Shown here piece after piece: positions 34,934-45,264 of a stretch of 64,000 bases of DNA. The notes under the pieces are model-generated. The model did not search any database, was not told the DNA's origin, and saw only the letters and a list, made by a program, of their open reading frames with translations. The DNA lies in contig CM034315.1 in assembly GCA_019925795.1 (NCBI GenBank), positions 31,688,446 through 31,752,445 on the forward strand, read 5' to 3'. Source of the DNA: Dendrobium chrysotoxum (taxonomy: Eukaryota > Streptophyta > Magnoliopsida > Asparagales > Orchidaceae). Position numbers and translations under genes: made by a program. How positions within the stretch are numbered: position 1 is the first letter of the stretch; the number at the start of each line of letters is the position of its first letter.

Positions 34934-36337
34934 ATATGATCATTTTTCTTTTGAACTAGCATGATGCTGGCTACCGAACAGGGATATTATTCCTCTCATA
35001 TAAATCCAGCTTTGGCAAGCTTCTTAGCTTCTAAAATGCCTTATTGTTCGATCTCCAAATGCATGCATCATGGAGCTTACTTGACAGGAATGGCATCAAG
35101 CTAGATTCCAAGTTTATGGACTGCTACGTCAGTAAACAAACCTAGTATTTCATCATATGACCAGGCGAAGCAATTCTTAAACTCAGAGTGAAGTTGAATT
35201 AGATCCGTAGACTCATCCTCACTTAATAAAAAACTTATGAAGGTGGGGCGAGGATCATCCTCTGTTCCAAGGTTGACTTCTTTAAGTTCATTATCTGTCG
35301 ACTTAATTTCTTCTTCAAATTTAGGGGGTGCATCCCGAACCTGAAGTTTGTTGGAATCATCTATAGTCTCCAAACAAAGTCTATCGACTGAATCAACAAC
35401 TTCAGTAGGGATATTTTTAGATTCATGACAACTAGTTATCATTAAATAAAATTCATTATCATCAAATGAACTAATGGTATCAAAGTCGATACCAGTTGTC
35501 TAATATTTATTAAATTTTGAATTCTAGAACTTGACCCTTAGTCCATTGACTCAGAGTGAGACCTTCAGAGATAAGTGCTTTAACACCAACATAAAAGTAG
35601 CCAAAAGGTAATTCCATTAATTCATTAAAATTTGTCTCCTCAAGGATGACATCTTCTTCATTCCTTGAGAAGGAGGAGCCAAAGAAGAACTTTTGGACTT
35701 TCTTTACATCTCCATCTATGTTACGGGCATCTTAATTAGTAACCCTGAGGCCCTATTAGCAAACAATGGGGTTAAGGTTAAGGATTCAACTCAACTGCCA
35801 TCCTAAGCTTTTCATATAAACTCAATTCAGGCTCGTCACTTTAAACTTTTGATTTAGTACCCTCCTGGTCGCTATCTGATTCTAAGGTGAGATCAAACTT
35901 CGGAAGAGGCTTAATTTTTGTATAGCTAAAAGCAATTTTGACACCACATTTTTTTATTCTTCATCAAAACTTGATTCAAGTTCAATATATATTGGGGGAT
36001 TTCTTTTTTCAACTAAAGGACAACCTCGATCGTGCACTCTTTGGGCAATCCTCCCACCTCTTTAAGGTAAATGGTTTGGAGGCCTATAGACCATGCGCAA
36101 GATGTCTTCTTCACTATTATGATTTTGTCTTTTTTGATTTTTAACTTTTTTTTTTGTCAAATTTTGAATTGTTTTTGAACCTTAATTTTCTTCTTTTTCC
36201 TCCTTTACATTGATCTCTACCTTAGAATAGGTAGTAGACCCTTTGGGTAAGTAGTACGTTGCATCCTCACATATCCTGATCTCGTGAATAAAGAATGGTT
36301 GCCGATCATCCTTAATTTCAAATTTAATGTCATCTCA
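34934..36337 (-). pseudogene. Element G: RT N-terminal part and protease-RT linker
   Basis: 34934-35100 reads, with stops, AGFI..., ASIMLVQKKNDHI, the RT start. 35101-35442 is open and contains FKNCFAWSYDEILGLFTDVAVHKLGI, typical of the stretch just before RT in Tat elements. 35443-36337 has no usable frame. In Ogre elements an intron lies between the protease and RT; this position would fit, but no splice sites were established here. Confidence 0.7.
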
Positions 36338-36661
36338 TTAGTACTTGATGCATTGATGTAGGGTAGAAGAAACCATCACATACTCATGGATCCAGGGTCT
36401 ACCTAAGAGCACGTTAAAGGACATTGCCGAATCAATTATATGAATATTTGCTTTAATTTTCAACTCTCCTATCTCTAGAAGAAGGGTAACTAAACCTAAA
36501 GCCTTTTCACCCTTTTTGTTGAACCCACGAAGCACCAACTTGTTAGTTGAGAGCTTTCTAGTATCAACCCTAAGGTATACGAGAGTCTTTATATTCATTA
36601 TGTTGACCGATGCACCTAGATTAATGAGAACTCTTGATAACTTAAACATGCCCACATTCAC
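36338..36661 (-). pseudogene. Element G aspartic protease, active-site Asp lost
   Basis: 107-codon open frame. LSRVLINLGASVNIMN aligns with the protease active-site block, where the family has Asp before the Gly-Ala-Ser; here it is Asn (LIN-LGAS). Downstream NVLLGRPWIHE is the conserved C-terminal block of retroviral-type proteases. The protein would be about full domain length but catalytically dead. Confidence 0.8.
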
Positions 36662-39017
36662 AGTGATGTAAAGTGAATGATTATGGTCAGTAGTTCTAAT
36701 GAGTAAATCTTCATTGTAGAAGATAACTCCTTAGATTTCCTTGAAGTACATAACTTCTTCCTCAGAAGTTGAAGCTAACTGAGCTAAGCAAATCTCTGGG
36801 TCAAGAAGTTCTTTAATTAAAGTCTCCCTCATCTCTTTTAAAAGGATAAGGGCATCGTACATGCTCAACTTAGCAAACAACTTCCTAAGATGAGCTAAGA
36901 CATTATAATCAACACTTGGAACATTAATATTAGGACCCGATAGATTTGAAGGAGGTGGAGTTGATTGTTGAGCGGTGATTTGAATTGGATCATTGGAAAT
37001 AACTTATTTTCCATTTTCTTGGGGAGGTAGCACCACATAGTTATACTTGTACAATCTCATCGGACGGCTAAATTATAGGGGGGTCAACGCTCTCCTTAGG
37101 TGATTGATTATCATTTCCTGAGTGAGAGTCCAAATTTAAAAAGTCAATCATGACGGGACTCCATTAAAAGTAAATTTCAGGGGTACCACCATCTGATAAG
37201 ACATCAGATTCATTTCTCCCTTGAAGGGTCAAATCTGGAGAGCTAAGTGTTTGAACTTCTTGGTTAATCTCAACTGGTTCTTAATTAGTTTCAATAGAAG
37301 AGTCATTTGAATTCTTAATATTAATCATCAAAATATTTGTAGAAGGATCAAACTTTTTATTCAATTTTTGACCCTTTGCTGTTGATGGGGAAAAGTAAAA
37401 GTAAGATAATTTTAGTGTAGACATTAGTTTTGAGCCACGATCCACCACTTATACAGATCTCTCATCACAATATTTTCTCTCTACAAAAGTATCACTAGTT
37501 TCTTTTTTATTGATTACAGTAGTTCCTACAACTACTACCGAGGAAACTGCCTCAACATCCTCCTGTGAATCCTCTCGATTAACCTCCTAGATTGAGCCCG
37601 AGCTCTCATATAAAACTATTTAGAAAGATGAAAAGATTTATTAATCGACTTTTTACATGCCTGGGATAGTGTTATATCCCAACCATCTTCAATGGACAAA
37701 GAAAGATTAGAATTCTTATCTGAAATAGATTTGATAGACCCCTGATCCAGATCAAACAGGCATTTCTTTGGAATTATAATGTTACCATGAGGGAAGTTTT
37801 TCTTGAGTCAGTCCTTATAGACGATACAGTCTTTGATTATGTGGCCCATGCGATGGTAGGGGTAAAAAGTTGGTTCATCCTTCTTATTTTCCTCTTCCGA
37901 CTTTTTGGCCTCTAACAATTGATAATCTGGTTTCTTTTGCAGACTCTTAAAGATCTTTCTCACTTACTCCCTTTTAAGTAGATATGGACGAGCCAATCTC
38001 TCTTTAAAAGTAATCGGGTGAGACTCTGGTAGGTTGAGAAGTTACTTAAAAATGTTGAGATTTCTGAGTTTGTTGAGCTGGAGGATTGCTCGATTGAATA
38101 TTGATTGGTTTCTTTCCTTTACCAACAGTTGAAAACATTGATGTTCTCTTTTCAAAGGACTTCAATGATTTACTAGCTTTCTTTTCTTCAGTACAATCCT
38201 TCAGGAATGAAATTCTAGATGCCTCTTCCTGTAGATTACTAGCTTTATTCAAAAGTTTTCCAAAGGTTTTGATAGTGAAATCTTTTAGGACAAAAGCAAT
38301 AGGCCCATGGATATTATTTAAAAGAATCTCCACTATGTGTTTCTATGATAACTGAGGTTCAAACTTCATCGAGAGGTTTCGCGACCTCAAGATGTATTCA
38401 ACCAAAGACTCGTCCGATTTTTATTTTTTAATGACGAGATCGCTAATGGTTACATATTGTTGAGCTCCTGAGAATCTCATTAAGAATAGACCCTCAAGCT
38501 CTATAAAAGTTTTCATTGAACCATTTAGCAAATATGTAGACCACTCAAAATCAATACCGGATTAACTACTCATAAACTGGAGAAAGAGTAGTGTATCTGA
38601 CCCTCTTACGTTGCAACAGTATGCTCGAAAGTGGGTCAGATACTGTCTTGGGTTTTCTAAATTTCTAAAAACTTTGTATGAAGGTGGAACAAAGCCTTTA
38701 GGATAAGGGACTAAATCATATTCTTCAAGGTAAGGTCTACCCTTTAGAATAGATACAATCCCTTGAGAGTGGGCTAAGGCCTCCCTTACTTAGGTCTCAA
38801 TCATCTGGCATATATCCTTATCTACTAGAGACACTGGGGAAGTAACTTCTAGAATCCTGGGGCTTGACTCTGTCTTCCTGTTGTGCTCACCCACTATGTG
38901 TACTGTAGGTTGCAAATGCTCAGATCGTGGTTACTGAACTTGAATGAGCTGACTCTGCATTTTTTCCACTTTAACATCATCTGCTCGATCTTTTCCTCCA
39001 GAATTTAATGTATACGT
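36662..39017 (-). pseudogene. Element G gag, decayed
   Basis: At 38340-38410 the minus strand reads SDESLVEYILRSRNLSMKFEP and at 38046-38333 an open frame LLNNIHGPIAFVLKDFTIKTFGKLLNKASNLQEEASR, both typical of Tat/Ogre Gag capsid. Near 37840 a knuckle remnant YHRMGHIIKDC has lost its first Cys. The remainder (36662-37800, 38420-39017) is acidic, low-complexity and interrupted by stops. The N-terminal end is close to the insertion point of copia A. Confidence 0.72.
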
Positions 39018-39022
39018 CCATG
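39018..39022. repeat. Left target-site duplication of copia A
   Basis: CCATG, repeated exactly at 48829-48833. Confidence 0.95.
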
Positions 39023-39379
39023 TGAAAGTTCGAAAGGGATGTTAAGCCCTAGTGAACTAGTCCCGAGGCTAACCAAGAGGGGGGGTGAATTGGTTATTTA
39101 AAAATTTCACGATAACTACAAAAATCTTTTCGATACTTAGCAGCGGAAACAAGTAAACAATAACGAAAAGATCAACCAACGATATTCACCCAAGCAGTTT
39201 ATATTGAAAAGTAAAATGCAAAACTGAATCAGAAAAGCAAACCAGATTTTATAGTGGTTCGGTCAACTTGACCTACGTCCACTCCCCGGAGCCTCCCCTC
39301 CGGGTATTGCACTAAACGAAAGTGACTCTCCTTTTGCTCCCACAGCAAGGCGGAGAAGCCTGTACAAAACACCTCCTTT

Positions 39380-39514
39380 TCACCACACGGTGAGGCAGAG
39401 AACCCGACCTCCTTTCGCTTCCTCCTGAAGCGGGCAGAGAACCTACGAACTCCTTTCGCTTCCTCCTGAAGCGGGCAGAGAACCCACGAACTCCTTTCGC
39501 TTCCTCCTGAAGCG
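39380..39514 (-). repeat. Hairpin array in LTR of copia A
   Basis: TCACC-ACAC-GGTGA (39380-39393), then CGCTTC-CTCCT-GAAGCG on plus (AGGAG loop on the coding strand) at 39416-39432, 39457-39473 and 39498-39514, period 41. Flanked on the coding strand by GGTTCTCTGCC and AAAGGAG. The same array is in the 5' LTR at 47490-47624. Confidence 0.9.
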
Positions 39515-39794
39515 GGCAGAGAACCCGGATCTTCTTGCGAACGATCCTCCCACGAAGAACACCGACTAGACGACAGACGACGAGTGGAGAAGACGACTCT
39601 GATCCGTGCTTGGAGCAACCTTAGTGAATCCCTCACTAACTCCCCCTCACAAGATCTCTTCTCTCTCTCCCAACTCTCTCTCTCTCTAGGATTTCTCAGG
39701 GAAGGAAGGCAGCAAAAGATTTTTCCAAATCTAGGAAAAAGTTCTTTTAAAGGAGGGCTTAAAACTTGCCCTAAATCTCAACTTGTCGGCCAAG

Positions 39795-40467
39795 ATCGTC
39801 CAGGACGATCGGTAGATCGTCCTGTACGATCAGTTCAAATTCAGCTGTTTCAGCCTGGACGATCTGGCTCTTCTGGACGATCAGTAGAAAAAGTTGTTCA
39901 TATCGTCCCGTACGATCCTGCGATCGTCCAGGACGATTAGTTCAAATTGAAGGAAATCGTCCAGAAGACAGTTCGGGTCGTCCAGAGAAATCTGTGCTGG
40001 ACGACCAAAAAATGACTTGATCATCCCGTACGATAGGGTAATCGTCCGGTACGATTAGTTCAAAAAGGCCCCAAATCGTCCTGTACATAGTTCTGGACGT
40101 ACAGCTGAAATGCACAAGACGATCACGATCGTCCGGGACGATCCTGCGATCGTCCAGGACGATGTGATCGTATCAATTAAACATTAATTGCTTTCCTTAA
40201 TTACCAGACTAATTTAGGCATGATTGTAGTAAATCGTCCAGGACGATACACGTATCGTCCTGGACGATCAGACCAAAATACTTAAAATAAAACTTGCCTA
40301 ACTTAATCTGGCGGCTGAGAATTTCTGATTTGGGCATATCGTCCCGTACGAGCCATAGATCGTCCAGGACGATCGGCTCAATCAGTCCTCCTTAACTTAG
40401 TCGCCCTAATTAGGGTTTCTGTTTTAACTGGATCGTCCAGGACGATGATACTATCGTCCAGGACGAT
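39795..40467. repeat. Palindrome array ATCGTCC-N-GGACGAT in U3 of copia A
   Basis: Nine perfect 15-mers at 39795, 39923, 40128, 40149, 40233, 40254, 40359, 40432 and 40453, plus near-perfect ones at 39816, 39902, 40020, 40041 and 40338 (GTACGAT right arms) and several half sites. Position is immediately upstream of the TATA region in the coding direction. The 5' LTR has the same array at 47905-48577 with small changes. Confidence 0.93.
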
Positions 40468-40693
40468 CTGAACAAAATTTTAACAGAAACTCTAATTCAC
40501 TCAATCTCTCTCCCTGAGTGTGTGTGTGCAAGGTTACTTAGCTAGGGAATCAGTTACATTACAATTGACTCAATAAAAGAAAAAATCATACATTTGACAC
40601 ACTTGGACCCGATCTTGAGTTGGCTTGAGTAGCTTGCGGTCTTTTGTGCCTGAAACTGATTAGCCAAGAAAAACACACTGGAAACATGTTTGT

Positions 40694-40739
40694 CATCATC
40701 AAAACCAGATTTGCAACAATCTCCCCCTTTTTGATGATG
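40694..40739 (-). promoter_or_regulatory. Inverted repeat around the polypurine tract/LTR junction of A
   Basis: CATCATCAAAA (40694-40704) and TTTTGATGATG (40729-40739) are a perfect 11-bp inverted repeat. The 24-base loop holds the LTR end (40718) and most of the polypurine tract (40719-40732; AAAAAGGGGGAGAT on coding strand). The tract primes plus-strand DNA synthesis. Equivalent but weaker pairing is seen in D at 2820-2880. Confidence 0.8.
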
Positions 40740-40889
40740 GCAAACATTTGTAAAGTAGTCTGAAAATAAAATGAAACTAAGATGAAAATAAAATGAAACT
40801 AAGAAATCAAACAAAACACACATTTTTTAAATTTTCAACAATACAGAAAACATGACTCAGAAAATAGAAACAGACACGACTACAACTGA

Positions 40890-40915
40890 CTCCCCCTTTT
40901 GACATCACAAAAAGG
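40890..40915 (-). promoter_or_regulatory. Second polypurine tract of A, in a hairpin
   Basis: ACTCCCCCTTTTGACATCACAAAAAGG on plus, quoted here in parts: CTCCCCCTTTT then CACAAAAAGG. Arms CCTTTTG and CAAAAAGG pair with one bulge. It is a repeat of the tract at 40719-40732, as expected for Sireviruses. Confidence 0.75.
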
Positions 40916-42201
40916 AGGAGGGAAAAACATAACACGGAAATAAAATATAAAATAAAACATACACAGAACAACAACAAAACAGGAAAATCAGAATTTTTCC
41001 TTGATTTTAGATTCAAAAACCAATGAGAGGACGATTGACAGCGCTGAAATCCAAAAAGGTTGGAAACAATCAACTTTCGTAACTCTGACCCCGGGCACCT
41101 TATCGATGCAAACCTCTTTCAAAACAAAAATCCGATTCAGAATAAAAGACATTAGATTTGAAAAGAAATCCTTTCAAGCCTCGTTCCAGAAAAATATCTG
41201 ATATAATAGTGTTACAAAGTAAAAAATCAGAAATCGGGATTTTCAAAACTCAAGCTTTTGAAAATATTAAGTGACACACGAGTTTTTTTTTCTAAGACAT
41301 TTAAAGATCTGAAAGAGAAAAAAGCTTAGGTTGGGCTCATTTTGTGCCTCTTTTTTTTCAATTTATTTGGCGCACTGCGCATCTTTTGATTTTTTGATAC
41401 ACTTTGTGTATTTGGCATTTTTGCATCTTTTCAGTTTTGGGCTCATTTTATGCCTCTTTTTCAATTTGGTTGGCACACTGCGCATCTTTTGTAAGCTTTC
41501 TCCTTTTCATAATCATTAAAGAGTCTCAGCTGTGAATCTATCTTCCAGACATAGGAGATGTCTCTCCACAGTAGGGAAGAATGATTCACAAAACAAAAAA
41601 AAACACACATCATATGATAAATGCAATCACTTGGTTTTAGAAAATCAAACTAATGACTCAAGACTTTGAAAAACACTATTGATATGAGGCAGATTACTGT
41701 AGGAAGATAAAATAATCTCTATTTCAAAAAACTAACATTTTAATTTTGAAGAAGATTTTTATCCAAAAGAAACCATACACCAGTAAAGGAGTTAGAGGAA
41801 GAGAAACAATCATCAATGTTTCTTCCCTTTAACAGATTCAATGGAATCAATCACTGCTTACCAGCTTCCAAATCAAAACAAGGTAAAAACTCCCAGTCAG
41901 AAATTCAGATTATCAGAAGTAGTGAGCGGTGATCAGATTTTGAAAAACATAAAACAGTAAGTGCAAGATATGAGCTAGTGAATAAAAAAAAATAGGTATA
42001 AAATCATATCAGAGTAAATACTTAAATCAAACTAACAATAAGGCTAAAACAGAAATCAGCAAAAGACATAAAATCAACTGAAAGTAAATAATCAAAGCCA
42101 AAAACTAACTAACAGAAATCAGAAATCAAAAGAAAAACTAAACCTACCTAACAGAAATCAGAATACCAATCAGAAAGATAATAAATCAGCAGTCATCAGA
42201 A
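40916..42201 (-). other. Non-coding spacer of copia A between polypurine tracts and pol stop
   Basis: No credible gene and no env-like ORF. Holds tandem repeats of GCGCATCTTTTG and GGGCTCATTTTGTGCC at 41333-41500 with the palindrome-like ACACTTTGTGT between them. The remainder resembles the spacer of D at 3.1-4.3 kb, so the spacer is conserved within the family although non-coding. Confidence 0.7.
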
Positions 42202-45200
42202 TCAAGCATTTATATCAATCACTCCTAATCTGGTTCTCAAAATGCTGAATGAGTCAAAGGCCAGTGGTTTAGTGAATATGTCAGCCAGCTGATTTTCAGT
42301 TGCTACATGATGTAGCTCAATGTCCCCTTTTGTAACATGGTCCCTAATGAAGTGATGCCTAATGTCAATGTGTTTGGTCCTAGAATGTTGGATTGGATTC
42401 TTAGAGATACAGATGGCACTGGTATTATCACACAGAACAGAAATTGTGCCAACGGGTACTCCTAAATCCAAGACTTGTTGTTTCAACCACAGAACTTGGG
42501 CCACACAACTTCCTAAGGCAATGTACTCAGCTTCAGCAGTGGAAAGTGCAACTGAGTTCTGTTTTCTACTGGACCAGGAGACTAACGACTGTCCTATGAA
42601 TTGACAAGTCCCAGAGGTACTCTTCCTATCCACCCTACACCCCGCAAAGTCAGAGTCAGAATATCCAATGATCTCAAAAGAGGTGCTGTGCCTAGGGTAC
42701 CAAATTCCTAGGTTTGGGGTCCCCAAAAGATATCTAAGAATTCTCTTAACAGCAGTCAGGTGGGACTCTTTAGGATCAGCCTGAAACCTAGCACAAAGAC
42801 AGACACTAAACATGATATCGGGTCGGCTAGCAGTCAGGTAAAGCAGTGAACCTATTATCCCTCTATACTTCTTCTGATCAACAGATTATCCATTTGAATC
42901 CTTATCTAACTGAACTGAGGAGGGCATGGGAGTATTGATTGGCTTGGCTTTGTCCATTTCATATTTCTTCAAAATGTCCTTAGTATATTTTGATTGATTG
43001 AGAAAAGTTCCATCTTCCATTTGCCTTATGCTAAACCCCAAAAAGTAGGACAATTCTCCCATCATACTCATCTCAAACTCTTTACTCATTGTTTTAGAAA
43101 ACTCTTCACATAAGTATTTATCAGAAGATCCAAAAATTATATCATCAACATAGATCTGGACAATGAGTAAGTCATCTCCTAATCTCCTCAGAAAAAGGGT
43201 AGTGTCTACGCTCCCCTTTAACAAACTCTCTTTCTAACAGGAATGTGCTAAGCCTCTCATACCAAGCTCTGGGTGCCTGTTTCAATCCATATAAGGCCTT
43301 TTTTAATTTATAGACATGACTTGGATATTGGGAACTCTCAAAACCTGGGGGTTGTTCTACAAAAACATCTTCTTTAATTACCCCATTTAAAAAGGCACTC
43401 TTGACATCCATTTGAAACAGCTTAAATCCCTTATAACAGGCAAAGGCTAGTAGCACTCTAATGGCTTCCAATCGAGCTACAGGGGCAAAAGTTTCCTCAA
43501 AATCTATCCCTTCTATCTGATTATACCCCTTAGCCACCAATCTTGCCTTATTTCTCACCACCACACCAGAATCATTCATCTTATTCTTAAAGACCCACTT
43601 GGTTCCCACAATACTTTGATTTTTAGGTCTTTCTACTAACTCCCAAACATCATTCCTTACAAATTGATTCAATTCTTCCTGCATAGCTAAAATCCAAAAT
43701 TCATCCGACAGGGCTTGATTGATGTTGGTGGGTTCAGTCATTGAGATAAAGGCAGAATGGTTTACTTCCTTCCTAAGTCCATGCCTAGTCCTAACACCTT
43801 CAGAAGGGTCTCCTAAGATCAGTTCTTTAGGATGACTCGAAGAATATCTCCAATCTCTAGGCAAAGGGATTTGAGGTTCTACCCTTTCCTCCAAATTTGT
43901 ATTTCCAACTCCTTGGGTAACCTCAACAATCTCTTCATCTTCTACTTCAGATCTAGACTCCTTAGGATCAGATTCATCAAACACTACATGGGTTGTTTCT
44001 TCCACCACCAAAGTCCTCCTATTGAACACCCTAAAGGATTTCCCCACACTTGAATATCCTAAGAACACTCCTTCATCAGATTTGGGGTCAAATTTTCCTA
44101 AGGGTGACTTTCCGTTGTTTAGAATGAAAACCTTACAGCCAAAGACATGGAGGTGGGACAGATTTGGAGTTCTACCCTTAATGATCTCATAAGGTGTCTT
44201 GTTCAGTTTGACTCTCACATTCACCCTATTCAGCACATAACAGGCAGTGTTCACCGCTTCAGCCCAAAAGTATTTTGGAAGTGAATACTCAGCAAGCATG
44301 GCTCTAGCGGCTTCCACTAAGGTCCTGTTCTTCCTTTCAGCTACCCCGTTCTGCTGAGGGGTCCTAGGAGCTGAAAAATTGTGACTAATCCCATGATTCT
44401 CACAAAAACTTCCAAATCTTTCATTTTCAAACTCCCCTCCGTGATCACTATGGATGGTAATAATCTCACATCCTAACTTCTTCTGAATCCAAGTAGAGAA
44501 AGATCTAAACTCATCAAATGACTCAGATTTGTGTGACAAAAACTTAACCCAAGTGAACCTTGAATAATCATCAACAATCACAAAACCATAGACTCTCCCC
44601 CCTAAGCTGGCAGTGCTAATGGGTCCAAAGAGGTCCATGTGAAGAACTTCTAAAGGTCTAGAGGTGCTAATGTCCTTAACAGAGTGAAAAGAGGACTGGA
44701 CTTGCTTCCCCAACTGACAGGCATCACACAGGTGATCCTCAGTGAACTTAAGCTTGGGCACACCTCTAACTAAGTCCTTTTGGGTGACTCTCCTAAGGGT
44801 TTTCATACTGGCATGACACAATCTCCTATGCCATAACCAAGACTCATCAGCAGCAGTTTTTAAGCAAATTGAATTATCAGATTTAATGCTACTTACATCC
44901 AGCTTGTAGACGTTGTTGATCCTTTGCCCCTGCAAAACAACTTCATCATTTAAGCTTAAAATGCAGCCAGTGGGCAGGAATTTGATGCTGTATCCCTTGT
45001 CGCAGAGTTGACTGATGCTCAGCAGGTTGTGTTTCAGTCCATCTACAAGCAAAACATTATCAATCATAAAGTTCTTTGAATCACCAATTATACCTGTGCC
45101 TACCACCTTCCTAGTGGTGTTATCTCCAAGTGTAACCTTGCCTCCAGCTCTGGCCTCCAGCGAAATGAACTGATTTGCATCTCCAGTCATATGTCTAGAA

Positions 45201-45253
45201 CATCCGCTGTCCAGGTACCACATGCTCTCACGAGGTCTTATGTGAGAGCACAC
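42202..45253 (-). pseudogene. pol: Copia A pol: protease, integrase, RT, RNase H, with one frameshift and one nonsense codon
   Basis: Opens at 45253 directly after a TAG. Residues 12-17 WYLDSG are the protease active site. HRRLCHA...CDAC is the integrase zinc domain; LHMDLFG, IHSDHGGEF and GVAERKN give the DDE triad. Then the RT: FQMDVKSAFLNG (Asp block), KALYGLKQAPRAW. The 693-codon frame ends after 43220-43221, where copia D has one A and this copy two; the next frame (42886-43224) carries QIYVDDIIFG (catalytic YVDD). At 42886-42888 a TAA replaces the AAA seen in copy D. The RNase H (42202-42813) has RKSTSGTCQF, SVALSTAEAEYIAL and DIFTKPL, in the same frame as the previous piece. Apart from these two lesions the polyprotein is intact. 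Confidence 0.95.
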
Positions 45254-45264
45254 CTACAAAATCA

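Larger units (their letters stand above)
39023..40718 (-). repeat. 3' LTR of copia A
   Basis: TGAAAGTTCG ... TTTGCAACA. In the coding direction, from 40718 down: an inverted-repeat arm at the start, a palindrome array (U3), TTTAAAAG at 39744-39753 as the probable TATA region, hairpin units (39380-39514), a 7-bp hairpin CCCGGAG/CTCCGGG (39285-39304), the palindrome GGTCAACTTGACC (39261-39273), CACTATAAAATC (about 39243-39255), and the CACCCCCCCTCTTGGTTAGCC end motif. No coding potential; short open frames here are incidental. Confidence 0.97.

Noticed and set aside
39411..39520. CRISPR-like array (regular ~41-bp repeats in LTR A)
   Set aside because: Repeats are contiguous without unique spacers, in a plant LTR.
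39229..39636. 135-codon minus-strand ORF in the LTR of copia A, with a near-identical one at 47339-47746
   Set aside because: It translates the LTR tandem repeats (GFSARFRRKRKE-like repeats) and has no counterpart outside LTRs; better explained as hairpin units in non-coding RNA.
40735..42201. Env-like ORF between pol and the 3' LTR of copia A, as in some SIRE elements
   Set aside because: No long open frame; the hydrophobic 88-codon frame at 40807-41073 overlaps conserved non-coding repeats and polypurine tracts.
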